64,000 bases of DNA, taken from positions 144,186 to 208,185 of the forward strand of contig VWZP01002217.1 of assembly GCA_013396995.1 (NCBI GenBank), given 5' to 3'. The stretch is from Dicaeum eximium. Taxonomy: Eukaryota; Chordata; Aves; Passeriformes; Dicaeidae. Under the pieces are notes generated by a model. That model saw only the letters and a list, made by a program, of their open reading frames with translations. It was not told the DNA's origin and searched no databases. This document shows positions 1-10,309 of this stretch, piece after piece (the stretch's first letter is position 1; each line of letters opens with the position of its first letter). A program made the translations under genes and the position numbers.

Positions 1-49
1 TTAATCCTGATGTTTCTGTGCCACTTCATGGAAGATCACACAGTGCAGG
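1..49 (+). CDS. FST: Follistatin exon 1, 3' end (partial; signal peptide)
   Basis: This is the tail of the signal-peptide exon of follistatin, a secreted glycoprotein that binds and neutralises activins and some BMPs. Codons run from position 1 in frame and read LILMFLCHFMEDHTVQ, a hydrophobic stretch followed by the family's FMED motif. One base (49) is left over before a GTAAGA donor at 50. It completes an Ala codon with the first two bases of exon 2, and the family's mature N-terminus (GNCWL) follows at once. The initiator Met and the first part of the signal peptide lie upstream of the window, so an ATG at 10 or 28 should not be taken as the start. The match to follistatin rests on my knowledge of the family and on the in-phase join to exon 2. 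Confidence 0.9.
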
Positions 50-516
50 GTAAGACCAGACTGTTTATTCGCAGATATGTTTCTTTATTATTACTATTGT
101 TTTCTGTCTTTCGGGCACGGTTTAGTTTGCTTGCGGTGTTAAACGCCTCTCTCCAAGGTCCAACAAAACAGAAGTTAACTGTGGGCTTTGTAGCGAGGTG
201 CAGAGGTGTCATTTAGATCCCTTTCTGATCAGATCTTCGCACTGCTCTGCAAAGGCACAGAGGACAGATAGGATGTTTCTTGTTTTTTATTGTTATTATG
301 CAGCATGAATGAAGAGCAGCATCGTGAGGGAACTTTCCCAGTCTCGGCTCCCGAATGAATGCACAAAGTTTGTTGGTAATTTAGTTCAGATTTTTATCTC
401 TCCTGACTGACTGAAGGAGAGGTGGTGATGGAGAACCCCACGATTACAGCTGACATTTTTAGAAACCAATAAGTGGTCATTTTACTGACTTTAATATTGG
501 GATTTCCTCCTCCCTA

Positions 517-518
<2 letters not shown>

Positions 519-564
<46 letters not shown>
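519..564. repeat. 46-bp T homopolymer
   Basis: An uninterrupted run of T from 519 to 564 is followed by G and six more Ts. On the minus strand it could be the A-tail of an old retroposed sequence, but no recognisable body is attached. Its exact length is prone to sequencing and assembly slippage. Confidence 0.9.
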
Positions 565-565
<1 letters not shown>

Positions 566-1758
566 TTTTTTGGGAGTGTGTGTCTGAGTAAATATTAGCG
601 TTGTAAATTCTCCTGCACTGAAGAGTATGCTTAAATAAGTTGTTGGTTGTTTTTTTTTCTTTCTCGTGTGAACAAAACAAACCCGAACCTGATATTGACA
701 ACTCTTAAGAGCCCTCTTTCGACACAAGAGAATATTGATCTTTAGTTTGGGGGCTTTTCCCCTTTTCTTGATCATGTTCCAGCCACAACCTGGACGTCTT
801 CCCATTGCTTCTTTTATAATTCTTTCTTTTCTTTTTTGCCTCCCCAGCACCGATATAGATATAAATTAATCTAACGTAGGCAACTGTAAGACGCAAAACT
901 TTTTTTTAAGGGCATTGTTTGTTCAGTGATTTTTAGAGGGGGGGGCGGGGGGGTGTCTTTCCCCGCGCCCTGCAACATCTCCCCTGGCCGATCCTGACCC
1001 CTTGCTGCGGTACATTCCCATCGGAGTAAGGAGGCAGGATCGAGCCCCGGCTGGATTAGCAGCAGAATCAATTGGTATTGAGTTGCTGGAGAAGTCACAT
1101 TGGTTATTCACGAGAGACTCATCCCAACCAAAATGCTTCAGCTAAAAAAAGGGGAGTTGCTTGGACTAATGTTCTTGGCTTGACTCCACAAATAACAGGG
1201 ATACTAGAGGGGGGGGAAAAAGACAAAAAATAACCCCAAGAAAACCCACTTTATCCGGTGTAAGGACAGTGTACTTTCCTCTGAAATGTTTGCAGGAGAG
1301 ATGGCACCTATAACTTTTCCAGCTTGATCGATTTTTAAAACTACATAGGGACCTCCTACTATAAGTGTCCTTGTATTTTATGTACTTTGCTCACTTTTTT
1401 TTGGAACTCTGCTGAATTATTTTAGCGAAGGAGACATTTGTTAATAGAAACAGCAAAATGTGGAGATTTCGAAAGACTTCGCTAACAGCAAATGTTCCCA
1501 ATTCGTGCAGATTGCAAAATGGACTGGGAGTGAAACTGTGCGGCAGTAAAACAATGCTGCTGTGCAGCCGCGGTGAGGAGGAGAGGGCAGGGGGAGGAGG
1601 AAGGAATTTGCAAGCGCGATTTTCTTTTTATTCCCTTTTAAATGCACATCCTTTTCAAGCCTCTGTCACGTGTCGGCAGTGCTCCTTCTGCTCTACATAT
1701 GGAATAAATACCTCCAAAAACTCTCGTTCTGTTTTGGTTGGGTCTTCTCTTTCTTTCA

Positions 1759-1783
1759 TTTTGTTTTGTTTTGTTTTGTTTTG
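1759..1783. repeat. (GTTTT)n microsatellite
   Basis: Five-base GTTTT units repeat about five times inside FST intron 1, and degenerate T/G-rich sequence continues to about 1890. Confidence 0.85.
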
Positions 1784-2054
1784 GATTTTGTTTTGTTTTC
1801 TTGGTTTGGCGTTTTTTTTTAGTTCTTTTGTGGTTTTGGGGAGGATTTTTTTGTTTGGTTGGGTTTTGGTGGGGGGGTTTGTTTGTTTTTTAAACTGCGC
1901 TTCCAAATGGGCCGTAGTAGCTGCGGGTTATGAAACGGGACAAATAAAAGGAAACAGTCTAGTAAAAGTCACGGCAAGGCGCACGTGCTGTGTCTGGGTC
2001 ACTGGTGGCCGCCACTGATCCGTCTGGGTGTCCCCCCCGCCCCCCGCCCCACAG

Positions 2055-2215
2055 CTGGGAACTGCTGGCTCCGGCAGGCGCGGAACGGGCGCTGCCAGGT
2101 CCTCTACAAAACCGACCTCAGCAAGGAGGAGTGCTGCAAGAGCGGCCGCCTGACCACGTCGTGGACGGCGGAGGACGTCAACGACAACACGCTTTTTAAG
2201 TGGATGATTTTTAAT
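2055..2215 (+). CDS. FST: Follistatin exon 2, N-terminal domain (3' end missing)
   Basis: This exon encodes the follistatin N-terminal domain, which contacts the receptor-binding surface of activin. After the split Ala codon it reads GNCWLRQARNGRCQ and continues in frame through SKEECC, the GRLTTSW segment and LFKWMIFN, which ends at 2215. The domain's conserved cysteines are present up to this point. The base at 2216 is N, and the sequence beyond it does not encode the expected family ending (GGAPNCIPCK plus one base), nor does it show a donor there. Roughly the last 31 bases of the exon are therefore absent from the assembly, not from the gene: the downstream exons are intact and start in the phase the full exon would give. 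The T-to-A-type change in the SWTAED segment relative to mammals looks like ordinary divergence. Confidence 0.93.
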
Positions 2216-2216
2216 N
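2216..2216. other. Single-N assembly gap inside FST exon 2
   Basis: One N follows the codon for Asn in WMIFN. The sequence on its right is GC-rich and intron-like. The N stands for an unknown length that must contain at least the end of exon 2 and the splice donor of intron 2. Confidence 0.85.
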
Positions 2217-2513
2217 CGCTTCCTTCCTCGTCGGGGTTTTGAGGGGCGTCTCGTACCAGCCCCGGGATCGCGGGGGAACCCCCATATCTCCTCGCCGCCC
2301 TGCACATCACGAAGAGGAGGGGAGAGACCCTCTCTTCCCCCTGCCCTCACTAGCGGAGGGAATTTACCTCGAGCGGCGTGTCCTGGAACGGGAGGGAACG
2401 GTGTTTTTGCTCTGTGCTCTGGGTTCACGGTGTCTTTTTCTCTTTAAGCAGTTTTGACACCAGGTCCCTTCTGCACGCTTGGTACTAAAGTGGTGCCTCT
2501 TTCCTTCCATCAG
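2217..2513 (+). other. FST: FST intron 2 (5' end lost in gap)
   Basis: This is GC-rich intronic sequence ending in a pyrimidine-rich tract and CCATCAG at 2513. The donor is not present. Nothing else is recognised. Confidence 0.7.
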
Positions 2514-2732
2514 AAACATGCGAGAATGTGGACTGTGGACCCGGGAAGAAATGTAAAATGAACAAGAAGAACAAACCTCGGTGTGTTTGTGCTCCGGATT
2601 GCTCTAATATCACTTGGAAGGGCCCCGTGTGTGGCTTAGATGGGAAAACCTACAGGAACGAGTGCGCCCTTCTCAAAGCCAGATGTAAAGAACAGCCTGA
2701 ACTTGAAGTCCAGTATCAGGGAAAATGCAAAA
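2514..2732 (+). CDS. FST: Follistatin exon 3, follistatin domain 1
   Basis: This 219-bp exon encodes FSD1. It starts with two bases that complete a Glu codon, then TCENVDCGPGKKC. It holds ten cysteines in the follistatin-domain order: an EGF-like hairpin, then a Kazal-like part with VCGLDGKTYRNEC. The basic stretch KKCKMNKKNKPR is the heparin-binding site that ties the short isoform to cell-surface proteoglycans. NIT in CSNITWKG is an N-glycosylation sequon. The exon ends after KCK plus one base at a GTAGGT donor (2733), which is weaker than GTAAGT. FSD1 and FSD2 are the two domains that wrap activin. The sequence is nearly identical to what is known for other amniotes. Confidence 0.97.
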
Positions 2733-3077
2733 GTAGGTTTGCAAATCTAATCCAATCTCCCTCAAATGCCAAAGGGTGTCTGTCTGAGAGTAGGGAGGAG
2801 ATGTTGGATGTACTTCCTCACAGGAACCAGGTTGGGAGAGAGTAACTAGACCATGCTCAACAGACAAAGATGTAGCTGAACTGAGAGCTCCCCATAGTCT
2901 GGCAGCACTTGTGTTCACACAGGTACCCTGAGATATGAAGGCATCCTCCAGCAGCCCTTAAATGAGGAGAGCTGCTGAAAGCTTTTATCTGATCATTTGC
3001 TCTTGTTGTCACCTATACACTCCTCACTGGGATCCTGGTATCTTCTACTAATCACTGTGTTTCTGTCTGTATTTCAG
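2733..3077 (+). other. FST: FST intron 3
   Basis: A short intron with a GTAGGT donor at 2733 and a TTTCAG acceptor ending at 3077. The open frame that runs from exon 3 to 2845 is read-through into this intron. No other feature is seen. Confidence 0.9.
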
Positions 3078-3302
3078 AGACCTGCAGGGATGTCTTGTGC
3101 CCAGGCAGCTCCACGTGTGTGGTTGACCAAACCAACAATGCCTACTGTGTGACATGTAACCGAATTTGTCCAGAGCCTACCTCCCCTGAACAGTATCTCT
3201 GCGGGAATGATGGAATAACCTACGCCAGTGCCTGCCACCTGAGGAAAGCTACCTGCCTCCTGGGAAGATCCATTGGATTAGCCTACGAAGGAAAATGCGT
3301 CA
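3078..3302 (+). CDS. FST: Follistatin exon 4, follistatin domain 2
   Basis: This 225-bp exon encodes FSD2, the second activin-binding repeat. Two bases complete a Lys codon, followed by TCRDVLCPGSSTC. Ten cysteines are present, with the Kazal-type YLCGNDGITYASAC core and the ending GLAYEGKC. The domain lacks the basic heparin-binding stretch seen in FSD1, as is usual for the family. It ends with a Val codon plus one base at a GTAAGT donor (3303). Splicing to exon 5 restores Lys-Ala-Lys-Ser-Cys. Exon length, phase and residue order match the one-domain-per-exon layout of the gene in other vertebrates. Confidence 0.97.
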
Positions 3303-4338
3303 GTAAGTATCTTTGGAGGAGACTGGGTGTGTGGGCTTCCTCAATCACCTGTTTCAGAGTATCTGGTGTGTGTAACCAGACAGATGTAGCTAGTGACAGG
3401 GAGGAAGAGAAACTTCAGCAGCTAGGGTTAGTGCTCCCCTCCTGGAAGAGGAAAGCCAGGGTGAACTTAGTCCTGGAAAAGATTACAGTAGGGATGAGGG
3501 AGAGAGGGCCTGATCCTGCTATGGCTATGGGTGCTGACATTAGTACCCAATGGAGAAGTAGCCTCCCTGAAATAGATGATGAGGTAGTTACAATGTAATA
3601 AGGTCACCGTATTCAGTGGGTTTGTATTCCTGGAAACAATTGTCTTCAAGTGGTCTTGGCAAAGACTGTGTTAACTTAATTGAAAACATCTGATCACTTT
3701 TTCCTCTTTAGAAATAATTGTGGGCTTTGGAGACAGTGGGTGGGTGAAGATAGGCAAATAATTTCTGTGCAACCTGACATTCTGTGTTGGAAGTGATTCC
3801 AGAAAGGATCGATAGTGCATTGTATTACAAAGGAGCACCTTCAGGGCAGCCTCTGCTCCCCAAAACTGCTGGGAGAATTTGGGGGAGTCTCAGGCTGCTT
3901 TTAGTTGGCATAGGTTGAGGTGAATTCCCTTTCAAATCTTCTAGACAACTACTCTCTGAGGGTTAGTTTAAAAATAATAGATTTAGAAATGCTGGACCTG
4001 TTGACAAATCCTGCATTTACCACTAATTTGGGGAGCGAAATTTCCACTGACATGAAATGGAGCAGGAAAGTCATGTACAATAGGCAAATGTAATTCTGTA
4101 TTCCCAGGGCCAAGCTTTGCTGGCACAGCTGTCTTTCCTCCCCCACATATAGACAGGCACTGCTGTCCAAGGGAATACTTGCTTGAGCAAAATCAGCAAG
4201 TATCATCACATCTACTACATCTGAGCTTTCTTTCTTCACAGTTCATAGGGGAAAGGGAGGTTTTGGGGATTGCTTGTCTTGACTTTGCTTTTTGCTTTGT
4301 CTTTTCACTTACCTCAAGTATTCTGTGTGTATTTTTAG
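3303..4338 (+). other. FST: FST intron 4
   Basis: GTAAGT donor at 3303 and TTTTAG acceptor ending at 4338. This is unique-looking sequence. Open frames here are intron read-through from exon 4 or chance frames. No repeat or nested gene is recognised. Confidence 0.9.
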
Positions 4339-4569
4339 AAGCCAAATCCTGTGAAGACATTCAGTGCAGTGCTGGGAAGAAATGCTTGTGGGATTTTAAG
4401 GTTGGCAGAGGTCGGTGCGCCCTCTGTGATGAGCTATGCCCTGAAAGCAAGTCAGAAGAAGCAGTGTGTGCCAGCGATAACACAACTTACCCAAGCGAGT
4501 GTGCCATGAAAGAGGCAGCTTGCTCCATGGGTGTGCTTCTAGAAGTTAAGCACTCTGGATCTTGCAACT
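4339..4569 (+). CDS. FST: Follistatin exon 5, follistatin domain 3
   Basis: This 231-bp exon encodes FSD3. It opens with two bases completing Lys, then AKSCEDIQCSAGKKC. Ten cysteines are present, with VCASDNTTYPSEC as the Kazal-type core. NTT in that core is an N-glycosylation sequon. The exon ends HSGSCN plus one base at a GTAAGT donor (4570). If intron 5 is retained, the frame reads Cys-Lys and then stops at 4575-4577. That is the known route to the short, tail-less, strongly heparin-binding isoform (FST288 class). Splicing to exon 6 instead gives the longer form with the acidic tail (FST315 class). Both options are visible here; which one is used in which tissue cannot be read from DNA. 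Confidence 0.97.
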
Positions 4570-5284
4570 GTAAGTGAGATTTTTAGCTGCAGACACTTAA
4601 GGCTTCTGAAGGCGATACTAGGTAATGAAGACTTACACCTTTAAACATAAGAAAGCTTGATTTATTGATTCAAGGTACAGTAGAATATAAGTATCTATCT
4701 TTCACGCACACACTTTGGTTGCTGATATAATGCAATAGATCTCCAACAACGAGCTGGCCTTCAAGTTGGAGTTTTTGGGGATTTTCCAAGGACAAGCCAT
4801 TCTATCAGAAAGGGGTTGCCCGAGGAGTGTAATTCTAGTGACTTTTTTTGTACTTTGTCTGCTCTCGTGTGCTTTGCTGATTGCTTTATTAACACCTGGA
4901 TAAACTCTTAACTCGGTCCAAAAGAACAAGCTTAAAGGTAGTACATGGCACCTGGTTTAGCACAGTTGCCTCTACTAACTCTGAATGAAGGACACAAAGC
5001 AATTAAACTAAAACACCAGAGCGCTTTTTATTTGATTTCAGGAATCTGCCAATAAAACCTGAGCCATTGATTCTTCAGAACTTTCTGCAGTTATGACTTC
5101 ATAGATTATGTGTAAAAAACCTTATTGCATAACAGCAGATGCCAAAGAGCATCTCACTACAAGTCGCATATAATGCAACGCTGTATTATGGCTGTTCAGA
5201 GGGCTTTCAAAACATGCACTGAGCTGCTTCTGCGCTGTTGTTGTCCTTATTTAAACAACAGCTCCCCTGTATTCCCCCATATAG
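4570..5284 (+). other. FST: FST intron 5 (alternatively retained)
   Basis: GTAAGT donor at 4570 and CATATAG acceptor ending at 5284, with a poor pyrimidine tract (CCCCCATATAG). The first in-frame codons after exon 5 are Cys-Lys-stop, so retention truncates the protein just after FSD3. The weak acceptor is consistent with regulated use of this intron. No other feature is seen. Confidence 0.85.
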
Positions 5285-5367
5285 CAATTAATGAAGACCC
5301 AGAGGATGAAGAGGAAGATGAAGACCAGGACTACAGCTTTCCTATATCTTCCATTCTAGAGTGGTAA
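5285..5367 (+). CDS. FST: Follistatin exon 6, acidic C-terminal tail
   Basis: This terminal coding exon starts with two bases completing Ser, then INEDPEDEEEDEDQDYSF and the ending SSILEW, with stop TAA at 5365-5367. The run of Asp/Glu is the acidic tail of the long isoform. In the family it masks the heparin-binding site of FSD1 and keeps this form in the circulation. The ending SSILEW is strictly conserved in known follistatins, which confirms the exon and its frame. Confidence 0.97.
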
Positions 5368-6043
5368 AACCTACATCAATATTGGAACAGCCATTGGGCA
5401 CAAAATCAATGTCCGTACTGTAAATAAGTGTATGCTTATTTATTTTGGGGAGAAAAAAAAAAGTATACATATAGTTGAGTCTCGTAGACATTTATTTATA
5501 CTGTGTCATGTTTTATAATTTATACATAAAATGTCTGGTTGACCGTACACCTTGTTTTTTGAAGAAATTTATTCGTTACGGGAAGAGCAGTGTTATTTAT
5601 TGTGAGGTCTCTTGCTTGTAAAGTAAAGCTTTTCTTTTTTCTTGTAAACTATAAAAGTCCATTCCTTAGAGCCTACCCACATGATCTTCATTTCACTGAT
5701 GTTAACTCTTTTCCACTTTAACAAACTTGCATGTCAGTTTCTGTTATGTTTATTTATTGGATTTTCTTTTTGCCGGTTCTGTACATAAAAGATCCCTGTG
5801 TTTTTGTTTACAAGGAATCTTGACTGACCAAAAGGTGTTGTAACTGACTTAAGTATACTTTCAAGGTGCAGTGAGGCAATCTTTAAGGAAACTGCTTACA
5901 CTTAATTTTCTCTACTTCTGATCACATTGTGTACTGAAATGATTTCAGTATATTGAGAGTTTATACTGTACTATACAAATTTTGAACCCAAAGAAATTGG
6001 ATTGTGAAGTTTGATAACATCTACAAGGCCTAACTGTAATAAG

Positions 6044-6049
6044 AATAAA
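6044..6049 (+). terminator. FST: Proximal polyadenylation signal (AATAAA)
   Basis: A canonical AATAAA about 680 bases past the stop codon, followed by a T-rich stretch that could serve as the downstream element. Confidence 0.65.
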
Positions 6050-6353
6050 GGTTTTATTTTATTTTTATTGTTTTAATTTTTTGTAACATGCATAAGCGTT
6101 TTATCAGGTGTTTCCTTTAAGATGGTCTTGCAGTGCCGCTTTCAAAGTTTTCTTTCCCAATCGGTGTGTTGCTAAAAGTTATATCAAAGCTTTATCAGTT
6201 CAAGTTTCTTGCTTTTCATAATACTTTTTTTCTGATGCAATTTTATATTTTCAAACATGGCGAGTTAAATATAAATTCATTTAAATATATAGTTTTGTAC
6301 TTTTCTACCATGTAAATGTGCAATGTATATAAAAGTTATAATGTGTATTTGTA

Positions 6354-6359
6354 AATAAA
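6354..6359 (+). terminator. FST: Distal polyadenylation signal (AATAAA)
   Basis: A canonical AATAAA followed within about 20 bases by an A-run and a second AATAAA at 6378-6383. This is probably the main 3' end of long FST transcripts. Confidence 0.65.
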
Positions 6360-6383
6360 TGATGAGTGAAAAAAAAAAATAAA

Positions 6384-6626
6384 AAGTGGAATTTTCCCTA
6401 GAGGCAGTCCTCAGTCTTTCGTTCTGAATGGTTTTGGTCCTCTGGATTCTTTTGCACCATGCGATACCACTTAAGGCCGAAGCTCTCAGCTCACATTGAT
6501 ATAAGAAACTCTTTTTCAGATATGGACAATGTCTCCAGTTCATTACTTTTTAAGTACAGTGATAGAGGAGATGAGATTTGTCATTCTTGTTCCATTCTCA
6601 ATCCTCTCAACAAAAAGTCTGTAATT
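6384..6626. other. Intergenic sequence downstream of FST
   Basis: Short unique-looking stretch between the FST 3' end and a CR1 fragment. No gene or repeat is recognised. Confidence 0.7.
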
Positions 6627-7508
6627 TCATAGAATCACAAAATGTTTTGGGTTAGAACAGACCTTAAGATTGTCTAGTTTCAACTCCCCTACCATGGGCA
6701 GGGACATCTTTTACTAGACTGGGCTGCTCAATGCCCCATCCAGCCTGGCCTTGAACACTGCCAGGGACTGGTCATCCACGGCTTCTAAGGGCAACAGGTC
6801 CAGTATCCCACCATCCTCACAGTAAAGAATTTCTTCCTAACACCTAGCCTCAATTTCTCCTCTTTCCGAGTGTACCCATTCCTCTTTGCCCTGTCACTCC
6901 AGTTCCTGTCAGAGAATCCCTCTCCAGCTTCCCTGTAGGCCCCTTCAGACACTGGAAGGTGCCTGTGAGGCCTGCACACAATCCTCTCTTCTCCAGGCTG
7001 AGCAGCCCCAACTTTTTCAGCCCATTTTCATAGGAGACATGCTTACAAACCTCATGAACCCTCCACTGGACTTGCTACAGCAGTTCTATATCCCTTTTAT
7101 ATTGAGGACCCCAGAGCTGGATGCAGTGCCCCAGGTGGGGTCTGAGCAGAGCAGAGCAGAGCAGAGCAGAGGGGTAGAACCCCTCTCACTCTGCTGGCCA
7201 GTGCTGCTTTGGATGTAGCCAAGGATTCCCTTGGCCTTCTGGGCTGGGAGCACTCACTGTGGGCTCATGGTGAGTTTGTCACCAGCCATCACCCCCAAGT
7301 CCCTCCCCACAGGGCTGCTCTCAGTCCCTTCTCTGCCCAGCCTGTGGCTGTGTCTGGGACTGCCATGAGTTGGGTGTGGACCTTGCACTTGGCCTTGCTG
7401 AGCTCCCTGAGGTTTGCATGTCAAAGATCCCTTTGGATCTTTGAAGATCCCCTCTCAAGCCTGTCCAGATCCCTTTGGATGGCATCCCTTTCCTCTGCTG
7501 CCCCACAC
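6627..7508 (-). mobile_element. CR1 LINE 3' fragment (antisense)
   Basis: Read on the + strand this is the reverse complement of a CR1 3' end. It begins TCATAGAATCACA and continues through CCATGGGCAGGGACATC, GGCCTTGAACACTGCCAGGG and CACAGTAAAGAATTTCTTCC, all familiar CR1 landmarks. About 880 bp remain, covering the 3' end and the sequence upstream of it, with no reverse transcriptase frame left. Open frames on both strands here are by-products of the GC-rich repeat. Confidence 0.88.
7144..7170. repeat. (AGAGC)n microsatellite inside CR1
   Basis: Five or so copies of a five-base GAGCA unit lie within the CR1 fragment. It is probably a local slippage expansion. Confidence 0.85.
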
Positions 7509-9420
7509 TTTTTCAGACATCTTTTACTTTCATATTTCTAGGAGAATTCAAATGTGCATTTGGATTTTTGTTATGCTTCAGATCCATTTAGACGACCAAT
7601 AGAAAAAAGCAAAGCAGGATCTACTTGCTCAAATTCAAGATGTGTAATAAATAGCAAAGAAAAAAAAAAGAAGAAATCCAACAAACAATCAGAGAGCATA
7701 CTAATACTTGGAAATTCTTTTTCTCCCAAGAGGAAGTTTAATTCAGAAGTTCTTTTTGGTTAACCTGTACTAAGACTGGACACTGAGATTGGCTACTACT
7801 ACAGTGAATCAAGGGATGGTAACCTGCACAGCACAGTAGGAACCAAAATCCCATTCAGTGCTACCTGGTCATGTTGTTATCACAAATAAGGCCCTACTTA
7901 CAAAAAATTCTCAATCGTATTACATAAAACTTAAAGATTTACTTATGCATCTTATTCAATGATATTTTAAGTACTTTTCTGAACTGAAGTCTGAGTGAAG
8001 TTATTTACCCTTTTAGTTGAAATACAAATATTTGAAGAATTTCCTGCTATAGTCTTCTGTATATTTTCCACTATATATAAAATTCTAAATTGTTATTGAT
8101 TATTTAGCATTACCCAAAGCAAACATAATTTATTAATCTCTGAATATATAAAAACTACAAGCATTAATTTATAATATTGTATTCACAGTAATAGCAAAAA
8201 TATTTGCCCTTCTGTTACCTCCTGTTACCTCATTTAGACAAATACTCACTTTGGAAGGAAGTACACGGTGAGTAGAGCAAAGGGAGCAGGATTTTGGTCT
8301 CCTGAGGGAATAGAATCCAGAATAAGAGAGAATAGGGGCCAGGAGAACAAAGATATGGAAAAAGAGTCTATTAGAAAGCCTCTCAAGGAACTAATAAATA
8401 CATGTCAATGACAGAGAAACAACCTGTTTAGTAGCTAGAGTGACTATGAGAGAAGATTTTTCTTATATTCGGTTAGGTGCCAGCTACTTCATTTCCAACA
8501 AAACAACAACATTAAAATACTGGTTTTAATTGTAAATATATTTACATATCTTATAGAGAGACTGTAGCAGAGCAGGATTTCTGGGTTCTAGTTTTATGTC
8601 CTGCTGCTGGTTCATAAAATAACTTTGAGAACACTGCCAATAGACAAACTCAAGAAAGAAACAAAAAATCCAAGATACATTTACACAAGTACATGAATAC
8701 TAAATGGCCACAAAAAACGACATCAGGTTTTTGAAGATAAAATAATTTTGAAGTTCTGAAACTGCATCTCTAGAAATTGCTACTGCTATTTCTATACAGC
8801 TGAAAATCTTGAAACCTACCTTGCACCAAAGCCTGATTGTGATGTACAGGTGTGGCATATCCTGAGAGGCTTCTGAAGTAAGCATCTTCTGAGCATGCCT
8901 ACCATAGACCAGCCTCGTCATAAATCACAACAGCCCCAGAGACTTTCTCCCAGAAACACGTCCAGAGGTTGTGGAAGCACTACAGCCAACATTTTACATA
9001 ATATCATAATTGTAGATAAGGCACTTGTTCTTGAATTGGGATATGCAGGTTCACTGCCAGTCTCTTTCTGAGGAGATATTTCCCACATCTCCCAAGAGTG
9101 CATCCAGCACTAACTCAAGGTAAAGCTCAGGCTGGAGAACTGTCTGTCATGCCTGCTGAAGCCATACTTCTGTATTGGATAGGAAGCAAGATTCATCGAG
9201 AGAGGATAATTTGCAACCCTAATAGTGCTCCTTTTGAAGAGGAAGTCCTGGGTTATTGCCCCAGGGGCTGCCTACACGTTTTGCATTTGTAATTGAGTAA
9301 CATGCATAAATAGTGCTTGAAGCAGGAGCCAGAATCCAGGTTGCTTCCCTTCCTCCTTCCCCTAGCAGGTAAGTGCCTCCATCCTTGAGCTATGAAATCA
9401 CGTTTAACTCTTCTGCTTAA

Positions 9421-9460
9421 AGATTACAAATCTCAAATCAAGATTACAAATCTCAAATCT
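9421..9460. repeat. 20-bp direct tandem duplication
   Basis: Two adjacent copies of a 20-base unit beginning AGATTACAAATCTC differ only at the last base. Confidence 0.9.
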
Positions 9461-10256
9461 TTTTCTTCATTGAGTCATAGTTACAACAGGAGTGAGAGGC
9501 TTCACTTTTTTCTTCTTCTCTTCAAGGCTTGTATATGGAGAACTTTTTGGGAAGTGGAAATGTGATTTTTATTCCCTCAGTCTAAAGTGGGGGTTGTATG
9601 TGTGCATGTATGTGTGCATATTTGTCTTGTTACATTTTGTTTTCCTTGTTTAAATGAAGAAAGAAAGATGTCTAGATGTTTAAGTACAGAAAGGTATAAG
9701 ATACTCTGAAGCCATGAGGACAAGCTCCTAAAACCAGAAGAGAAATAAATTTTCAGAAACATCTTTCTCTTAATTTTGTAGTGTTTTGTATTGTCTGGCA
9801 TACATATTCCCTTGCTGTAAATAACATTTCTGAAACTCCTGGATCAGCATGGAGTATACTTTTTTACTGGGTCCGAGGTCTGTGAACTCCATTCACAAAC
9901 GCAGGCAAAATAACTTGGAGCAGAGTGCATGTGCTTGAAAACAGAACCCCACATTCTGGCACTAAAGTAAAATCACCTTAATTCTAAGAGACTCAGCTTG
10001 AGGTATTTAAACAACATGAATATTGCCTCTAAAGCCCTGGTTCCCAAATGTATTTGTCTGTGCAGCACAGGCAAAATAGTATACTCAGTTTTGGTCACAC
10101 TTGAATGCATTTCTGATAGCTGCATTCTTCTGACAGACTTAAGAACAGTATCATAGCCCTCTTTTGCACCTTTACCTCTTTGCTTGCCTTCTCCCTGCAA
10201 TACACATCAAATAAGGCTACATTCCAAGCCTCTCTACAAATTTTAAACAGCTGCTA

Positions 10257-10309
10257 TTTATTTCATTTTCTTTTTTCCTTTTCTTCCTTTCTTTCTTTTT
10301 TTTTACTTT
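10257..10309. repeat. Polypyrimidine tract
   Basis: A stretch of mostly T with scattered C on the + strand (TTTCATTTTCTTTTTTCC and similar). It is low complexity. Confidence 0.75.

Larger units (their letters stand above)
50..2054 (+). other. FST: FST intron 1
   Basis: The intron has a GTAAGA donor at 50 and a CACAG acceptor ending at 2054. It contains a 46-base T-run (519-564), a G-rich tract near 938-956 with runs of seven or more Gs, a (GTTTT)n tract at about 1759-1783 and further T/G-rich sequence to about 1890. The acceptor's pyrimidine tract is almost pure C (2032-2050). Open frames here, such as 1458-2018 on + and those reading the T-run as poly-lysine on -, are low-complexity chance frames. 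No embedded gene is seen. Confidence 0.8.
5368..6383 (+). other. FST: FST 3' untranslated region
   Basis: AT-rich 3' UTR. It has four UUAUUUA(U/A)(U/A)-type AU-rich nonamers, at 5436-5444, 5492-5500, 5593-5601 and 5750-5758. Such elements are associated with rapid mRNA decay and fit a tightly controlled secreted antagonist. The 3' limit is inferred from the last polyadenylation signals. Confidence 0.75.

Noticed and set aside
10..216. ATG at 10 as the start of follistatin
   Set aside because: The frame is already open from position 1 in the signal peptide, and the family's initiator Met lies further upstream, outside the window. Past 49 the frame runs into the intron.
1458..2018. 186-codon open frame on + in FST intron 1
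   Set aside because: It reads through (GTTTT)n and G-rich low-complexity DNA, gives Phe/Leu/Gly-rich nonsense, and lies between two firm FST exons.
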